Positions 23,870-36,134 of a stretch of 64,000 bases of DNA are shown piece after piece; positions within the stretch are counted from its first letter, which is position 1, and every line of letters starts with the position of its first letter. The stretch covers positions 868,001 through 932,000 of the forward strand of contig NC_091973.1 of NCBI RefSeq assembly GCF_036711975.1, given 5' to 3'. This DNA is from Onthophagus taurus. Its lineage: Eukaryota > Arthropoda > Insecta > Coleoptera > Scarabaeidae. The position numbers and the translations under genes are program-made. A model generated the notes under the pieces. The model did not search any database and was not told where the DNA came from. It saw only the letters and a program-made list of their open reading frames with translations.

Positions 23870-25418
23870 ATGAACTTTCCACCGCTAAAAAACGACACTC
23901 TCTTAAAAGCAATTAAAGGGGAGAAGATTGAAAGGTTACCCGTTTGGATAATGAGGCAAGCAGGTCGTCACATGAAAGGTATATTAACTTAATTGGTTTT
24001 GTACTTACTTATTTTATAATTTTTTTTAGAATTTAGAGATTTTAGAAAACAACACAGCTTTTTCGAGATTTGCCAAACACCAAGTTTAGCTTGTGAAGTC
24101 ACTTTAATGCCTATTAAAAGGTACGATTTGGACGCTGCAATTATATTCAGTGATATTCTTGTTATTCCACAAGCTTTGGGGTTAAATGTTGAAATGAAAG
24201 AAGGAGAGGTAATTTTAGTTACATATAATAATTGATAAAACTAAATAAGGTTAATATTTTATAGAATTGTTTCAGTTCCTTGGCTTCCCAGGGCTCCTTT
24301 GGTCATCCTCTCCTCATGTGTATCTGTACCTCAAAACTTGTACTTGCCATTTTCCTTTTAGTCTGTCTAGATGTCCTCACCAACTTAGTTGTTTCCTTTA
24401 ATATTCAAAAATATCCATCCAAACATCACATCTACACAATTAAGATAAAACAATTTTGTCAATTCATCTTATTCCATCTGTCATCCCATTGCTTATTACA
24501 TTTTGTAATTAAGTTAATTAAGTAATAAATTTTATAATTAATTAGGGACCAGTAATTTCAAATCCAGTAACAATCGAAAATATGGATTTATTAAACGTAC
24601 CAGGAGCTGTTGATAGATTAAAATATGTAGGGGATGCTATAACGTTAACAAGACACAAATTAGAGGGAAAAGTTCCGTTATTTGGCTTTACAGGTGGTCC
24701 AGTAAGTCCCAAACATTACTTGCTTCATAACTTATTAATGAAATAATTTTTAGTGGACCCTAATGGGTTATATGATCGAAGGAAAAGGAAGTAAAACCCT
24801 CTCGAAAGCTAAAAAATGGTTATACAGCAACAAGGAATGCGCCCACAAATTACTACAACTTCTCACAGATGTTATCATTGATTATTTAGTGATGCAAATC
24901 AAATCGGGGGCGCAAATTGTTCAAATTTTCGAGAGTAACGCCGATTATTTGAACGAATATCTTTTCGACGTTTTTTGTAAACCATATTTGAAGAGAATAT
25001 CAGAAAGCGTTCATTTAAAATTAAAAGAGAATAACATAGAGGAAGTTCCAATGGTAAATTTTCTCTATTATTTTATTTTATTTTTATTAAGCTTGATTTT
25101 TAGGTTCTTTTCGCAAAAGGATCTCATTATTCTTTAGAAACACAAAAAGATTTGGGTTATGATATGATTGGGATTGATTGGACGATAAGTCCTAAAATAC
25201 CGCGAAATATTTTAGGCTCAGCAGTCGCCGTTCAAGGAAATTTAGATCCTTGCGCTCTGTACGCCTCTGAGGATGACATCCGAAATCTTGTTAAAGAAAT
25301 GATTAAAGGTTTTGGAACGAATAAATACGTTGTTAATTTAGGCCATGGAATTTATCCGGATATGGAAGAATCCGCTGTTGAAGTTTTTATAGATGCTGTT
25401 CATAAATATAGGGTTTGA
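23870..25418 (+). CDS. Urod: Uroporphyrinogen decarboxylase (haem synthesis)
   Basis: Five exons: 23870-23978, 24030-24208, 24546-24701, 24754-25053, 25104-25418; 352 residues, normal for the family. It decarboxylates the four acetate side chains of uroporphyrinogen III to give coproporphyrinogen III in the cytosol. The signature [15 protein letters not shown] is near the N-terminus, with the substrate Arg residues. The catalytic Asp lies in [31 protein letters not shown] spans the third splice junction, and NLGHGIYPD is close to the end. All junction phases agree. The stop lies 58 bp from the stop of the convergent GTPBP6-type gene. Confidence 0.94.
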
Positions 25419-25476
25419 TAAAATATGTTGATTTTTTATACAAAAGTTTTTTAAAAGAAATATAAAAGGTTTAGAA

Positions 25477-26924
25477 TTAACAAAATTGGCGTTTAAATTT
25501 ATTTAGTAACATTGATGTTATAATAACTTTAACGTTATGGTGATCACTGTTATTTTCATCAACTCCCACATTAATCACCGTACAATTTTTGTACAACCAT
25601 CGAGTTTCATCACCACCAATTGGTAAATTTAACGTAATCACATGACGATTTGTATTTTTTATGATTAACTTTTCGATTAACTCTCGTAAAGCATCGATAC
25701 CTATTTCTTTAACAGTCGAGATTTTTAAATAATCATCATCAATTTTTTTTGTATCAATGTTATGTTCAATATCACATTTATTTCCAATTGAAATCAATTT
25801 ATCCAATATGTTTCCGGTTCCCATTTTTCCGCTTAACGCTTTTAATGTTCCCAAAACGTGGTTTCTTTGATGTGTAAAATTAGGGCTTGATAAATCTTCA
25901 ACGTGTAAAATGAGATCGGCAAGTAATGCATCTTCTAACGTTGCTATAAAACATTCGATTAATCCGGTTGGTATTTGCGATAAAAACCCGACTGTATCAA
26001 CATATAAAACTTCTAATTTCGACGGTAAAACTCCGTTATGTAGCGTTACATCTAAAGTAGCAAAAAGTTGATTTTTTGGTTGTAATTTTTGATCCCCTGT
26101 TAGTGATTTAATCAAAGAAGTTTTTCCTGCGTTTGTGTAACCGACAACAGCAACGACAGGGTAAGATACTTTAATGCGGCGATTTCGTAAAAGTTCTCTT
26201 TGAGATCGTAATTTTTTAATAGCCCCTTTAAGTTTTTCCTCGCGATTTTTCAAAATTAATCTTCTGGTGTCGTAATCTGTACCAAGTGAAGATATTTTTT
26301 TTAATTTTGATTTAATGTAAGGTAACTCGGCTATTGCAACTTGTAATTTAGCATGTTTACTTATAGCGTGTAACCTTAATATTTGCAAAACAATGTTGTA
26401 GCGATCAAAAATTGGGAGGGCAAATATTTTTTCCATTTCCTCCATTTGGGAGGTTTTTAAATGTTCCATGTTAATAAAAATTGATGTTAATGACGAGTTT
26501 CTTTTAATTGTGTCTTGTAATTTTTTTATTGTTCCACTTCCAAAAATAGATTTTTTATCTAAACTTTCTAAAGGAACCGAAATTTTATCAACAACTTTCC
26601 ATGATTGTAAACTATTTACAAGAGCTATTGCCTCATCTAATTGACCGGTTAGTGTAACATCCTTTATTTTTTGTGGGCCCCACTTAACGTAAGGATGTAT
26701 TATAAAACATCGATGTACGATATTTGAAGGTAAATATTGTTCTATTAACGCTTGATAATCTCTAAAAATGTCTTAATTAACTTAATTTAAACGAATCTGG
26801 GTTAATCTTACTTATCAATTATATCATCTTGATCAAATTCTTGAATAGACGTCGAATTAAATCTTGATAATCGAGATAAACGCTTGATGTTAAACCGGGG
26901 TAATCTTAATAAATAAAGTAACAT
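25477..26924 (-). CDS. Gtpbp6: HflX-type GTPase, GTPBP6 homologue (mitochondrial ribosome)
   Basis: Two exons on the minus strand: 26924-26812 and 26761-25477; 465 residues. The family splits or recycles ribosomes, and animal GTPBP6 acts on the mitochondrial ribosome. The first exon encodes a basic, hydroxylated leader (MLLYLLRLPRFNIKRLSRLS), typical of mitochondrial import. The HflX N-terminal region includes FGSGTIKKLQDT. Next come a basic coiled linker and the G domain: P-loop GYTNAGKTSL, switch II DTVGFLSQIP and base-recognition NKCD. The second exon alone has an internal ATG (26469) that would omit the N-terminal domain; the spliced form is preferred because it restores the whole family length and phase. 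Confidence 0.9.
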
Positions 26925-29210
26925 TTTTTATCTAATTTAACGCAAGAAATTAAATGTGAGGTTATGTTCTTGAACTCCTTAAATCTTTGATTTGGCGATT
27001 ACAAAATGAAATCGAAAATATTTTAGGAAGATAACACAAAGAATTAATACAAAATTATTTGGTATTAATGTTTTAATAATCCCTATTCTAATTAATTGAT
27101 GTGTATAGGCAACTTAGTGTTCATATAATAACTTGATTGCATATGCTATTTTATAAAAACAAAGATTAAGTAAATAAGTCAAAAATCCAGTATTTGGATT
27201 TTTTTAGATCAAAGGGTATTACAATGATGTCACTTTGAAATTTGAAATTAATTATTGCGTTAAATTGAAAACATATCCACGATTATTATGAATTAATTAC
27301 CCTCAAATATAGCGTCTCGGCCGTAAGCGTCCTCGGCTACGAATGCATATTTCAGCTATGAAATTGAGCATGATATACATATAGCAGCCAAATATATGTA
27401 ATAGTTAATATCTTCAAGAAATATAAAACCTTAAATATACCACCTCGACTACTGTTATATACCGAAATGTTGAACTTTTAACTTTGATGTAGCGCGCTCG
27501 TCAAATATAGTCAAAATATAGGGAGCATACCAAGTGAGACGTTGCAATTGAGATCATTGACTATAAAACTAATAAAATAATGGTTTATACGTAAATCTAA
27601 TTAATATAAAAGCCGGTAAAGTAATTACTTTATAAACTTGGTTTGTTTCTTTAATGATTACAGTTTTCAAATAAAAATTGAGAAATCATCAGTATGAAAA
27701 TTAAAGAATGAATTAGAACAAAATTCCGGATACATACTATCTACAGCCACCCACGGGTATGGGGGAAGTAACCTTTGGCCGGAAAAAGATAACGAAATGT
27801 TTTTAGATAGCTCATTTAGTCGCGCGCCGTTGATAAATTATTCTTGATGGTTACGAATTACGAAAATCTGCCATCCCAAAAAATGAAATTCTAAACGTTT
27901 AAAATATAAAATGTTTTTATTTCTAAAAAAAGGTCATCGTTAAGATAACGAGGCTTCGAGTTCGTAAACAGCACTCGAAGTTTTGTGGCACGCCCAATAG
28001 CCTCTTTTCTGGTTCTCTTTTCATTTAGAACAAGTGCGGACCACATGTTAACTCCCGAAGGACCCCTCCATTTATGCCCACCAACAAATATCCCTCCTTT
28101 GAAAAGACGGGATAGGTCGTAGACGTCGCAAACGGTTTTAACAGCTCTTTACACAGATCTCGATTTATCTTTATCCTAAGAGCAAAAACAATAAGGCGAC
28201 CAGACTCCGTCCGGCAACGCTCAGTTCGGTTCTGGCAGTGGAAGAAGCCGACTTTAAGGTTCTCTTTCTCATAATACTCTCCCACTCTTTTGCAAAGAGG
28301 AAAAGAGGTCCCAGTCTGTTTCACGTGCCATCAAGAGGAGACCCAAAAGACCTCTTCTACATTTCTGCATTTTACGTTACCCCATTGTTATGGTGAAAGA
28401 ATTAAAAATTATTTAATCATATTGAATTTAGTGAACTAAAAAAAATAATGTTTAAAATGTTAAAAATGTCGAGAGTTGTTACAATGTGCTACAGTGTGGT
28501 TCTTCTTTAAGAAGAAAACTTTGGCATCACCGTCTGTGTTTATATATCTGCACAGACGCACACGTGCTTTGTATATTGACAGGTAAATAGCCTTAAATTC
28601 CAAAAAAACACACCCACGAACCGCGCCAAAGAAAATCTAAAATGAATCATTTCATTTTAATATATAGTTTTTTAAATTCCGTTTTCATGATAAAATCTTT
28701 CATAGTCATGAAATCGAGTCGGCAAAAGAGAAGGAGAGGAAGCTATTTATAAAATTATTTCCTTCCAAGAAACACTTAGGAAGGCGTTTACGGATTTATT
28801 CCGGATGACCTGCAATCTGAAAACGCCTCGATTCTTGACGGGAACACTTTTAATGCTACCCTGATAACGCAGAGTTCATTGGTTTGTCGAAAAGTTCAAA
28901 GGCCATTTAAAGTGGGTGAAGTTTATATTAAAAAAAATCGTTTTTAAACAACATAATTTTAATAAATTTTTTGAAGTACTCAGCATCAAGAATAATACAA
29001 AACATATAACGTTACAATGCTTCTCAATCGAATAATAGTGAATTGTGCATTTTTTTTGTAACGAAAGATGTGTTTCCTTGCTGATAGAGGGGACTCATTA
29101 CTTTGTATTCTATTTATATACGCGTAGGATGTTCGATACTGATAGTTCATTCAAACTATATTTTTATATTCGTTTAAAATTTATATTAATTTTTTTTAAA
29201 TTTATTTCAG
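26925..29210. other. Long intergenic region, probable LanB1 5' UTR exon and promoter
   Basis: No coding region is supported. An acceptor (TTTATTTCAG, ending 29210) stands 32 bases before the LanB1 start codon, so LanB1 has at least one non-coding 5' exon upstream, probably in the less AT-rich blocks near 27740-28400 or 28730-28900. A frame of 99 codons on the minus strand (28025-28324) has no recognisable content. The segment 27480-27790 shares short strings (CAAATATAGTCAAAAT, GGGGGAAGTAAC) with the repeat at 42840-43600. Confidence 0.45.
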
Positions 29211-29242
29211 TGCCTCATTAGGCAAAAAAAAATAGTTTTAAC

Positions 29243-32200
29243 ATGTATCAACGTAGAAAATTATGGAGTATAGTCACATCATTTATTTTATTAGTAATAT
29301 GTAAGTAAATTAAATGAAGAAAATTAATTCATTAAAAATAAAATTTTTTAAATTAGGTAATAAATTCGCTGAGGCTCAATATGCAAGGACCAGAGATAAA
29401 CCAAAAGGAATATCAAAAGGTAAATTAAAAATTAATTAAAATACATTCAATTTTTGGAAAAAAAGATAGTCTTTAGATTTCTTTTTGATATTATATCGAC
29501 GTTTTAGTTTTTAAAAGCAGTAATGTTGTAATTTAGCACCGTTTGTGTTGAGGGGTGATCAAACGCCACCCCCTGACACAGAAAGTGACCCAGAAGAAGT
29601 TCATCCCTTCACGGATTTGTCCACGTGGTATTATAAGCCTAGAGGTTAGATGTAAGACTCAATGCCAATTCATGGGGTTGTAGTGGTGTTTTTTTTTGTG
29701 GAGGGAATATTTTCTGTACCCCAATTAACTAATTTTTTCAGTATTATTTGGATGGTGTTGGTTTTCTTAACATTAATTTATTAATTAAATAAAGTGCTGG
29801 ATCAGTTTTGAATGTATTATTAGTTTAATATTGAAAGTTAGTCTTATTTAGATCGAAACGTTCAAAACTTATTTAAAACTTATCCTGTCGATGATTAACG
29901 CTTTAAAATTAATTAGAGAATCAATCAACTATTATTAGCCTTCACCCAATTGAAGCTGCATCCTTGCGAACAAGGATCATGTTACCCAGCAACCGGAAAT
30001 CTTCTAATTGGCAGAGAAGATCAACTTTACGCCTCCTCAACGTGCGGTCTTTACGAACAAAAACGTTACTGCATCGTTTCGCATTTGGAGGAGAAGAAAA
30101 AATGCTTTTGGTGCGATTCAAGACCTGGGTCGAATCAAGCGATTAAAAATCATAATATTAGCAATATTGTTTCAAAAACTTATCCGGGGTACACAATCTT
30201 TTTATTTATTAATAATCTTATTAACTAAATTCTTTTAGTACTCAAGAAACAACATGGTGGCAATCAGAAAACGGTAAAGAGAACGTTTATGTTCAGCTTA
30301 ATTTAGAAGCAGAATTTCATTTTACCCATTTAATAATGAAATTTCGAACGTTCCGTCCTGCTGCGATGTTAATAGAAAGATCTTACGATAACAACAAAAC
30401 GTGGCAAGTTTATAGATATTTTGCTGATAACTGCGACGACAGCTTTCCAGGAATAAAAAAAGGGACGCCCGAAAATTTAACAGATGTAGTCTGCGAATCC
30501 CGTTATTCAGGAGTGTCTCCGTCGAGTAACGGTGAAGTTATCTACAGGGTGTTGATGCAAAATGTTAAAATTGATAACCCATACTCACAACAAGTTCAAA
30601 ATTTACTTAAAATCACCAATTTAAGAATTAATTTCACCAAATTGCACACCTTAGGAGACGATTTACTCGACAAGCGTGAGGAGATACAAGAAAAATATTA
30701 CTACGCCATTAATTACATGGTCGTTAGAGGCTCATGTTCTTGTTATGGACACGCTAATCGATGTTTACCTTTAGCTGGAATTAACCCAAAACCAGATATG
30801 GTTCACGGAAGATGCGAATGCACTCACAACACAAAAGGAAGAAATTGCGAGAAATGCGAAGACTTTTTCAACGATCTCCCTTGGCGACCTGCTGTAGGAA
30901 AACAATCTAATGCGTGCAAAAGATGTAATTGTAACAATCATGCTTGGAGTTGTCATTTTGATTCAGCTGTTTACGAAGCTTCTGGAAGAGTCAGTGGTGG
31001 CGTTTGTGATGGTTGCCAACATGATACGATGGGTATTCATTGCGAACAATGCAAACCGTTTTATTATAGAGATCCAACTAGGGATATTCAAGATCCAGAT
31101 GTTTGTAGAGGTAAGATCTGCCATATTGTAAAAACACAGTTGAGCATCAAATGATCTTAAATAATTTGTTGATAAATTAATTTTATTTTTTTTAGAATGT
31201 GATTGTGATCCACAAGGTTCTTTGGACTTAGGAATATGCGACTCGATTACAGATACAGTAAATAACCTTGTCGCTGGTAGTTGTCACTGTAAAACGAATG
31301 TTGAAGGGAGAAGATGCGATCAATGTAAGAACGGTTTTTGGAATTTCACATCAGAAAATCCAGATGGATGCCAACCTTGTACTTGCAGTACTTTGGGAAC
31401 AGTTGGTATGGACTTAAATAAATTAATAATAATTTATTATTTAAATAATTGTTGTTTTTAGATAATCAAGGTTGCGATGTAGATACGGGTGAATGTACTT
31501 GTAAACGATATGTAACTGGTAGAGATTGTAGACAATGTCTACCGGAATTCTGGGGGTTGTCTGAAAAGCAAGATGGTTGCGAACCTTGTGATTGCGATCC
31601 TGGAGGTTCGTTGGATAATAATTGCGATTTATTTACCGGACAATGTAAATGTAGAGGAGATATGTCAGGAAGAACTTGTAATATCCCAAAACAACTCCAT
31701 TTCACAGCCAGTTTAGACTTTTTATTATACGAAGCCGAATTAGCTAAAGGATCTAGTGATTGTCAAGTTGTTATAAGAGAACCATATCGAGATGGACAAC
31801 CAAATACATGGACTGGATCTGGTTTTATGAGAGCTTACGAAGGTTCGTTTATCGAATTTCCGATTAATAACATTAGAACAACATCTTTATACGACGCGGT
31901 TCTTCGATATGAGCCCACATCCAATCAACCTTGGTACGATGTCGAAATGAGTTTAATACGTCCAGATCCTGTCGACGTTGATAGTCTTTGTAACGAAGCT
32001 TCTCTTGATGATGAACCGAAACATATTAGCTTACCATCGCATAGTAGAAGTGTTGTGGCTCCAGAACCGCTTTGTTTGGAAGCTGGAAAATCTTATAAGC
32101 TCGTTTTGGAATTTAAACGATCACAATACGAACACGAAAGTCCAAACACAGCGTCAATTTTGATTGATTCGATAGTATTAACACCTCGAATTGAAAGTAT

Positions 32201-35200
32201 ACCGTGGTTTAAAGGTTCCGCACCCGCCGAACAAAGGCGACGAGAATTTGAAAGATTTAGTTGTAATGACATACTTAAAAATCCACCCGTTGATACCAAA
32301 CACATCCCGGAAGTTTGTAAGAATGATTTTAATAGTATCGGGGCGTTTATTATTAACGGAGCTCTTGCTTGTCAATGTGATCCAACGGGCGCAGTAAGTA
32401 AACTTTGCGATGAACACGGAGGTCGTTGCACTTGCAAACCAAACGTAGTGGGAAGACGTTGCGATAGATGCGCTCCAGGAACTTACGGTTTTGGCCCAGA
32501 AGGTTGCAAAGCATGTGATTGTAATAGTATAGGAGCGTTAGATAATTTCTGTAACGTAACCACCGGTTTATGTAAGTGTCGTGCAAACACTTACGGAAGA
32601 GAATGCGATCAATGCAGAATTGGTTTTTGGAATTTCCCAAATTGTCAAAGATGTGATTGTAACGGACATGCCGAGACTTGCCACGCTCGCACAGGAGCTT
32701 GTAGTAACTGTAGAGATGCTACAGAAGGCCACACTTGCGATCATTGTGTTGATGGGTATTACGGCGATCCAAGATTAAACGTGGATATTCCGTGTAGACA
32801 ATGTCCATGTCCTGGAACTTTGGGATCGAATCATTCATTCGCAGATACTTGCCAATTAAATCCATTAACGCAAGATGTTATTTGCGCCTGCAAAGAAGGT
32901 TTTACAGGCGCCAGATGCGATGTTTGCGCGGATAATTATTTCGGAAATCCGGAAGTTCCAGGAGGAAACTGCCAACTTTGCGATTGTAACGATAACATCG
33001 ATATTATGCGACCTGGCAATTGCGACCCACACACCGGACAATGCAAACAATGTTTATATGAAACTACCGGTGATCACTGCGAAATGTGTCGATCTGGTTT
33101 TTATAGAACTTCGCCTGAGGAGATGTGTCGAGGTACATTTTAATCTAATAAAAATTCTAAATTCATAATGATTTATTTTAGAATGTGTCTGCCATATCTT
33201 GGGTTGGAATAAAACTGCCGGGGATTGCGATAGATATACGGGAAAATGTCCCTGTTATCCGAATGTAATCGGCGATGATTGCGAGAAATGTAAGGAAAAT
33301 CATTGGAAAATTGCTAGTGGGAAAGGTTGCGAACCGTGTGATTGTGACCCGGTTGGTTCTAAACATCTCCAATGTAACGTGGTTTGTATCAATTTATTAA
33401 TTAAATTAAATAAATTGAAATAAATTTATTCACAATTCCAATTTTTAGTATTTAGGAGAATGTGATTGTCGGGAAAATTTCGGTGGAAGACAATGTAATG
33501 AATGCAAAGCGAATTATTGGGGTGATCCTAAAGCTGATAAATGTATCAGTAAGTATACATCATTGTCATTAAATAATTAATTAATTTTGTTTAATATTTC
33601 TTTTTAGAATGCGAATGTAATCTCGAAGGTTCCGAAACTGAACAATGCGATCAAAAAACTGGAAATTGTAAATGTCGCCCTGGAATTGGCGGAGATCGTT
33701 GCGATCAATGCGCGAGAGGTTACGTCGGAGTTGCTCCTCATTGCAGACCTTGCGGGGAATGTTTCGACAATTGGGACAAAACTCTAACCAAATTTGAAAA
33801 TGAAACCCAATTAGAAATAGCTAGAGCGAAAGACATTAAAAATGTTGGGGCTGGAGGTGCTTACACGACCGAGTTTAATTACATTCAAAATAAATTAAAC
33901 GACATCGAAGATTTATTGAACCAAACGGCAACGATTGATTTGGATTCAGTTGAAGGAAAACTTGACCACTTAAGAGATTTAATCAACAAAACGGAACATG
34001 GAGAATTAAAGAATTTAAACGAAATCTTAGCAAACGCCGATAGTGGTAATCAAGTAGCAAAAGTGACCTTGCAAAACTTCAAAAATAAAATGGACTTGTT
34101 AAGAAACAAAACGGATGAGTTGAGAGTGAATGGAACGAAGTTGCAAGAACGCAATGTACAAGGTGCTCTAGATATAATCAAAAATGCCAAAACCAAAGCG
34201 GATGATGCCACTAAAAACGCAACAAACACTCAGGACATCATTAAAAACGTTGAACGTCGCTGCAAAAGCACCGAAAATAAATTAAAATCAATGAAATCTA
34301 TGTATTCGGATAAACACGAGGAAGATATGGCTTCCTTAAAGAATTTAACTGACTTAATTAAAAACTTAAATGATTCATTACCTAAATTAAACAAATTAAT
34401 TTGTGACGGGTCTGAATACCCATGCGATAACATTTGCGGGGGAGCTCTATGTGGACATTGCGGCGCAATAACCTGCAACGGTGCTAAAAACCAAGCGGAA
34501 GACGCAAACAGCTTAGCCATGAAAACTGAAGCTTTATACAACGACAAAGAAAAATTAGTTAACGAATACATAAGAAACATAACAACCGTTAACGGCACCT
34601 TAGTTAAAAATCAAGCCATATCCGCTTTCAATAAATCTTTAGAAGCCAAAATCAACGCTTCCAACATGACAGAAAAAGTCAACGACAAATTAGCTAAAAT
34701 CGACGAGTTTATGCAGCAAAACAATTCAATCACTAAAGAATTGCAAAATAAAATCAACAATATTTTAACCAAAGACATTAAATGGCAACCGGAGGAAATT
34801 AAAGAATTTGCCACAAACATTAAAGTAACCGCCGATTCGTTAACAAACATCGAACCGATTCTTGCAGAAACCGAAGGAAATTTAAGCGTTGCCAAAAAAT
34901 TAAAAGAAGATGCCGAAAATGCGAAGTAAGTCAAAAAATAATTTATTAATACAACAAAATAAATAAAATTAATTTTTTAGAAAACAAGTCGATGATATTA
35001 AAAACACCGTAAACAGCGTTGAAGAATTCTTAAAGAAAACCGAAAACGTCCAAAAAGAAACTGAAATAAAAATTGGAAACATCTCCCAATCATTTAAAGA
35101 CATAAAAAGAGATTTAGACAATGTAAGCATTAAAAAAATCTTATTAAAACAAAATTATTTAAATTTTTTTAATTTTTAGATTGATAAAATGACAAACGGG

Positions 35201-35647
35201 ACATATCAACAAATCGAAAATACTTCCGGAAACTTAGGAACCCTCGATAAAGAATTAGAAGATCTTAAAAAACTTTTACGCGGAAATCAATTTACGGCTC
35301 AAACTTTAAAGAATGAATCAACCAACATTAAGACAAAAACGGAAGAGACGATGGATAAATTAAAAGTGTTATTAAACGATTACGATCAAGCGAAAGAGAA
35401 ATTGAATGCGAGCATCACGAAGGCGGATAATTCAAAAACGCGCGCGGAAAATTTGGTAAATAGAACCGTTAATTTGTCGTCGAAAGTTAAAACAACGCAG
35501 GAGAGCATTTCGAAATTAAAAAGCCCGTCCAGTAATAATTTGGGCGAGTTGGAAGAACAATTGAAACAGTTAATTTCGGATATGGATAAATATACCGAAG
35601 ATATTGAAAAGAAAGCGGAATATTTTAAACATTGCAATTCTATCTAA
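29243..35647 (+). CDS. LanB1: Laminin subunit beta (LanB1)
   Basis: Exons 29243-29300, 29357-29419, 29939-30188, 30239-31110, 31196-31405, 31462-33132, 33182-33381, 33449-33548, 33608-34925, 34981-35122, 35180-35647; 1783 residues, close to fly LanB1. It is the beta chain of the basement-membrane laminin trimer. It has a signal peptide (core [11 protein letters not shown]) and an LN polymerisation domain (about 47-285, opening [16 protein letters not shown]). LE modules with eight-Cys spacing follow, then the L4/LF domain (about 560-787) and more LE modules. The coiled coil begins near 1200 and is interrupted by the Cys-containing beta-knob (about 1406-1430, [10 protein letters not shown]). 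The C-terminus [10 protein letters not shown] carries the Cys expected to bond to the gamma chain. All phases agree. An optional exon lies at 29537-29644. A second set of the last five exons follows downstream. Confidence 0.95.
29537..29644 (+). CDS. LanB1: Putative 36-residue cassette exon of LanB1
   Basis: A 108-bp open segment between exons 2 and 3. It has a TTTAG acceptor and enters and leaves in phase 1, so it can be included or skipped without changing frame. It would add an acidic, Pro-rich stretch ([18 protein letters not shown], then [14 protein letters not shown]) just before the LN domain. The weak point is its donor, GTTAGA, so use may be rare. Confidence 0.45.
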
Positions 35648-36134
35648 AACAAAGTTGCAAACGATGTTTTTAGATTTTTTGTTTTGCTTGTAAATATTTT
35701 CAAAGGGATGTTTATTTTAGGGTAAACGTTTTTTGATATAAATTGCTTTTTTTTATAAGTAATTTGTAGATTTGTATCGTACAAAAAAAAAATGATTATC
35801 AATCCTATTAACTTTTAGTGTATTATAAAATGTTTTATATATAATTTTAAATATATCCTTAAAAATTATTTTTAAGTCGTAATTTCTTTTTTCGCCTTAT
35901 AATCGTTAATAAAGAAATAGAACGAATGAAATGTTGCTACAAGTAACATCTCTTTTTCATCAAATGGTATTACTGGATTTGGGAAAAATGTTTTAGACAC
36001 CAAGAATATAGCATTGCTAACTTTGCAGTTGTAATCTACATGAAATGTTTTATATGTCAAGGTAAATTTTAATCTAAGAGTTAGATATTTATGTGTTTGA
36101 TAAGATAACAAATAAGGAAAAAAAAATTTAAAAG
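35648..36134. other. Spacer between the two laminin beta 3' halves
   Basis: This holds the LanB1 3' UTR, with poly-A-like runs near 35785 and AT-rich sequence. No TATA box or clear promoter was found for the downstream copy. No gene on the minus strand is supported. Confidence 0.4.

Noticed and set aside
28025-28324. 99-codon minus-strand frame upstream of LanB1
   Set aside because: No recognisable motif, domain or splice context; probably chance in a less AT-rich block.
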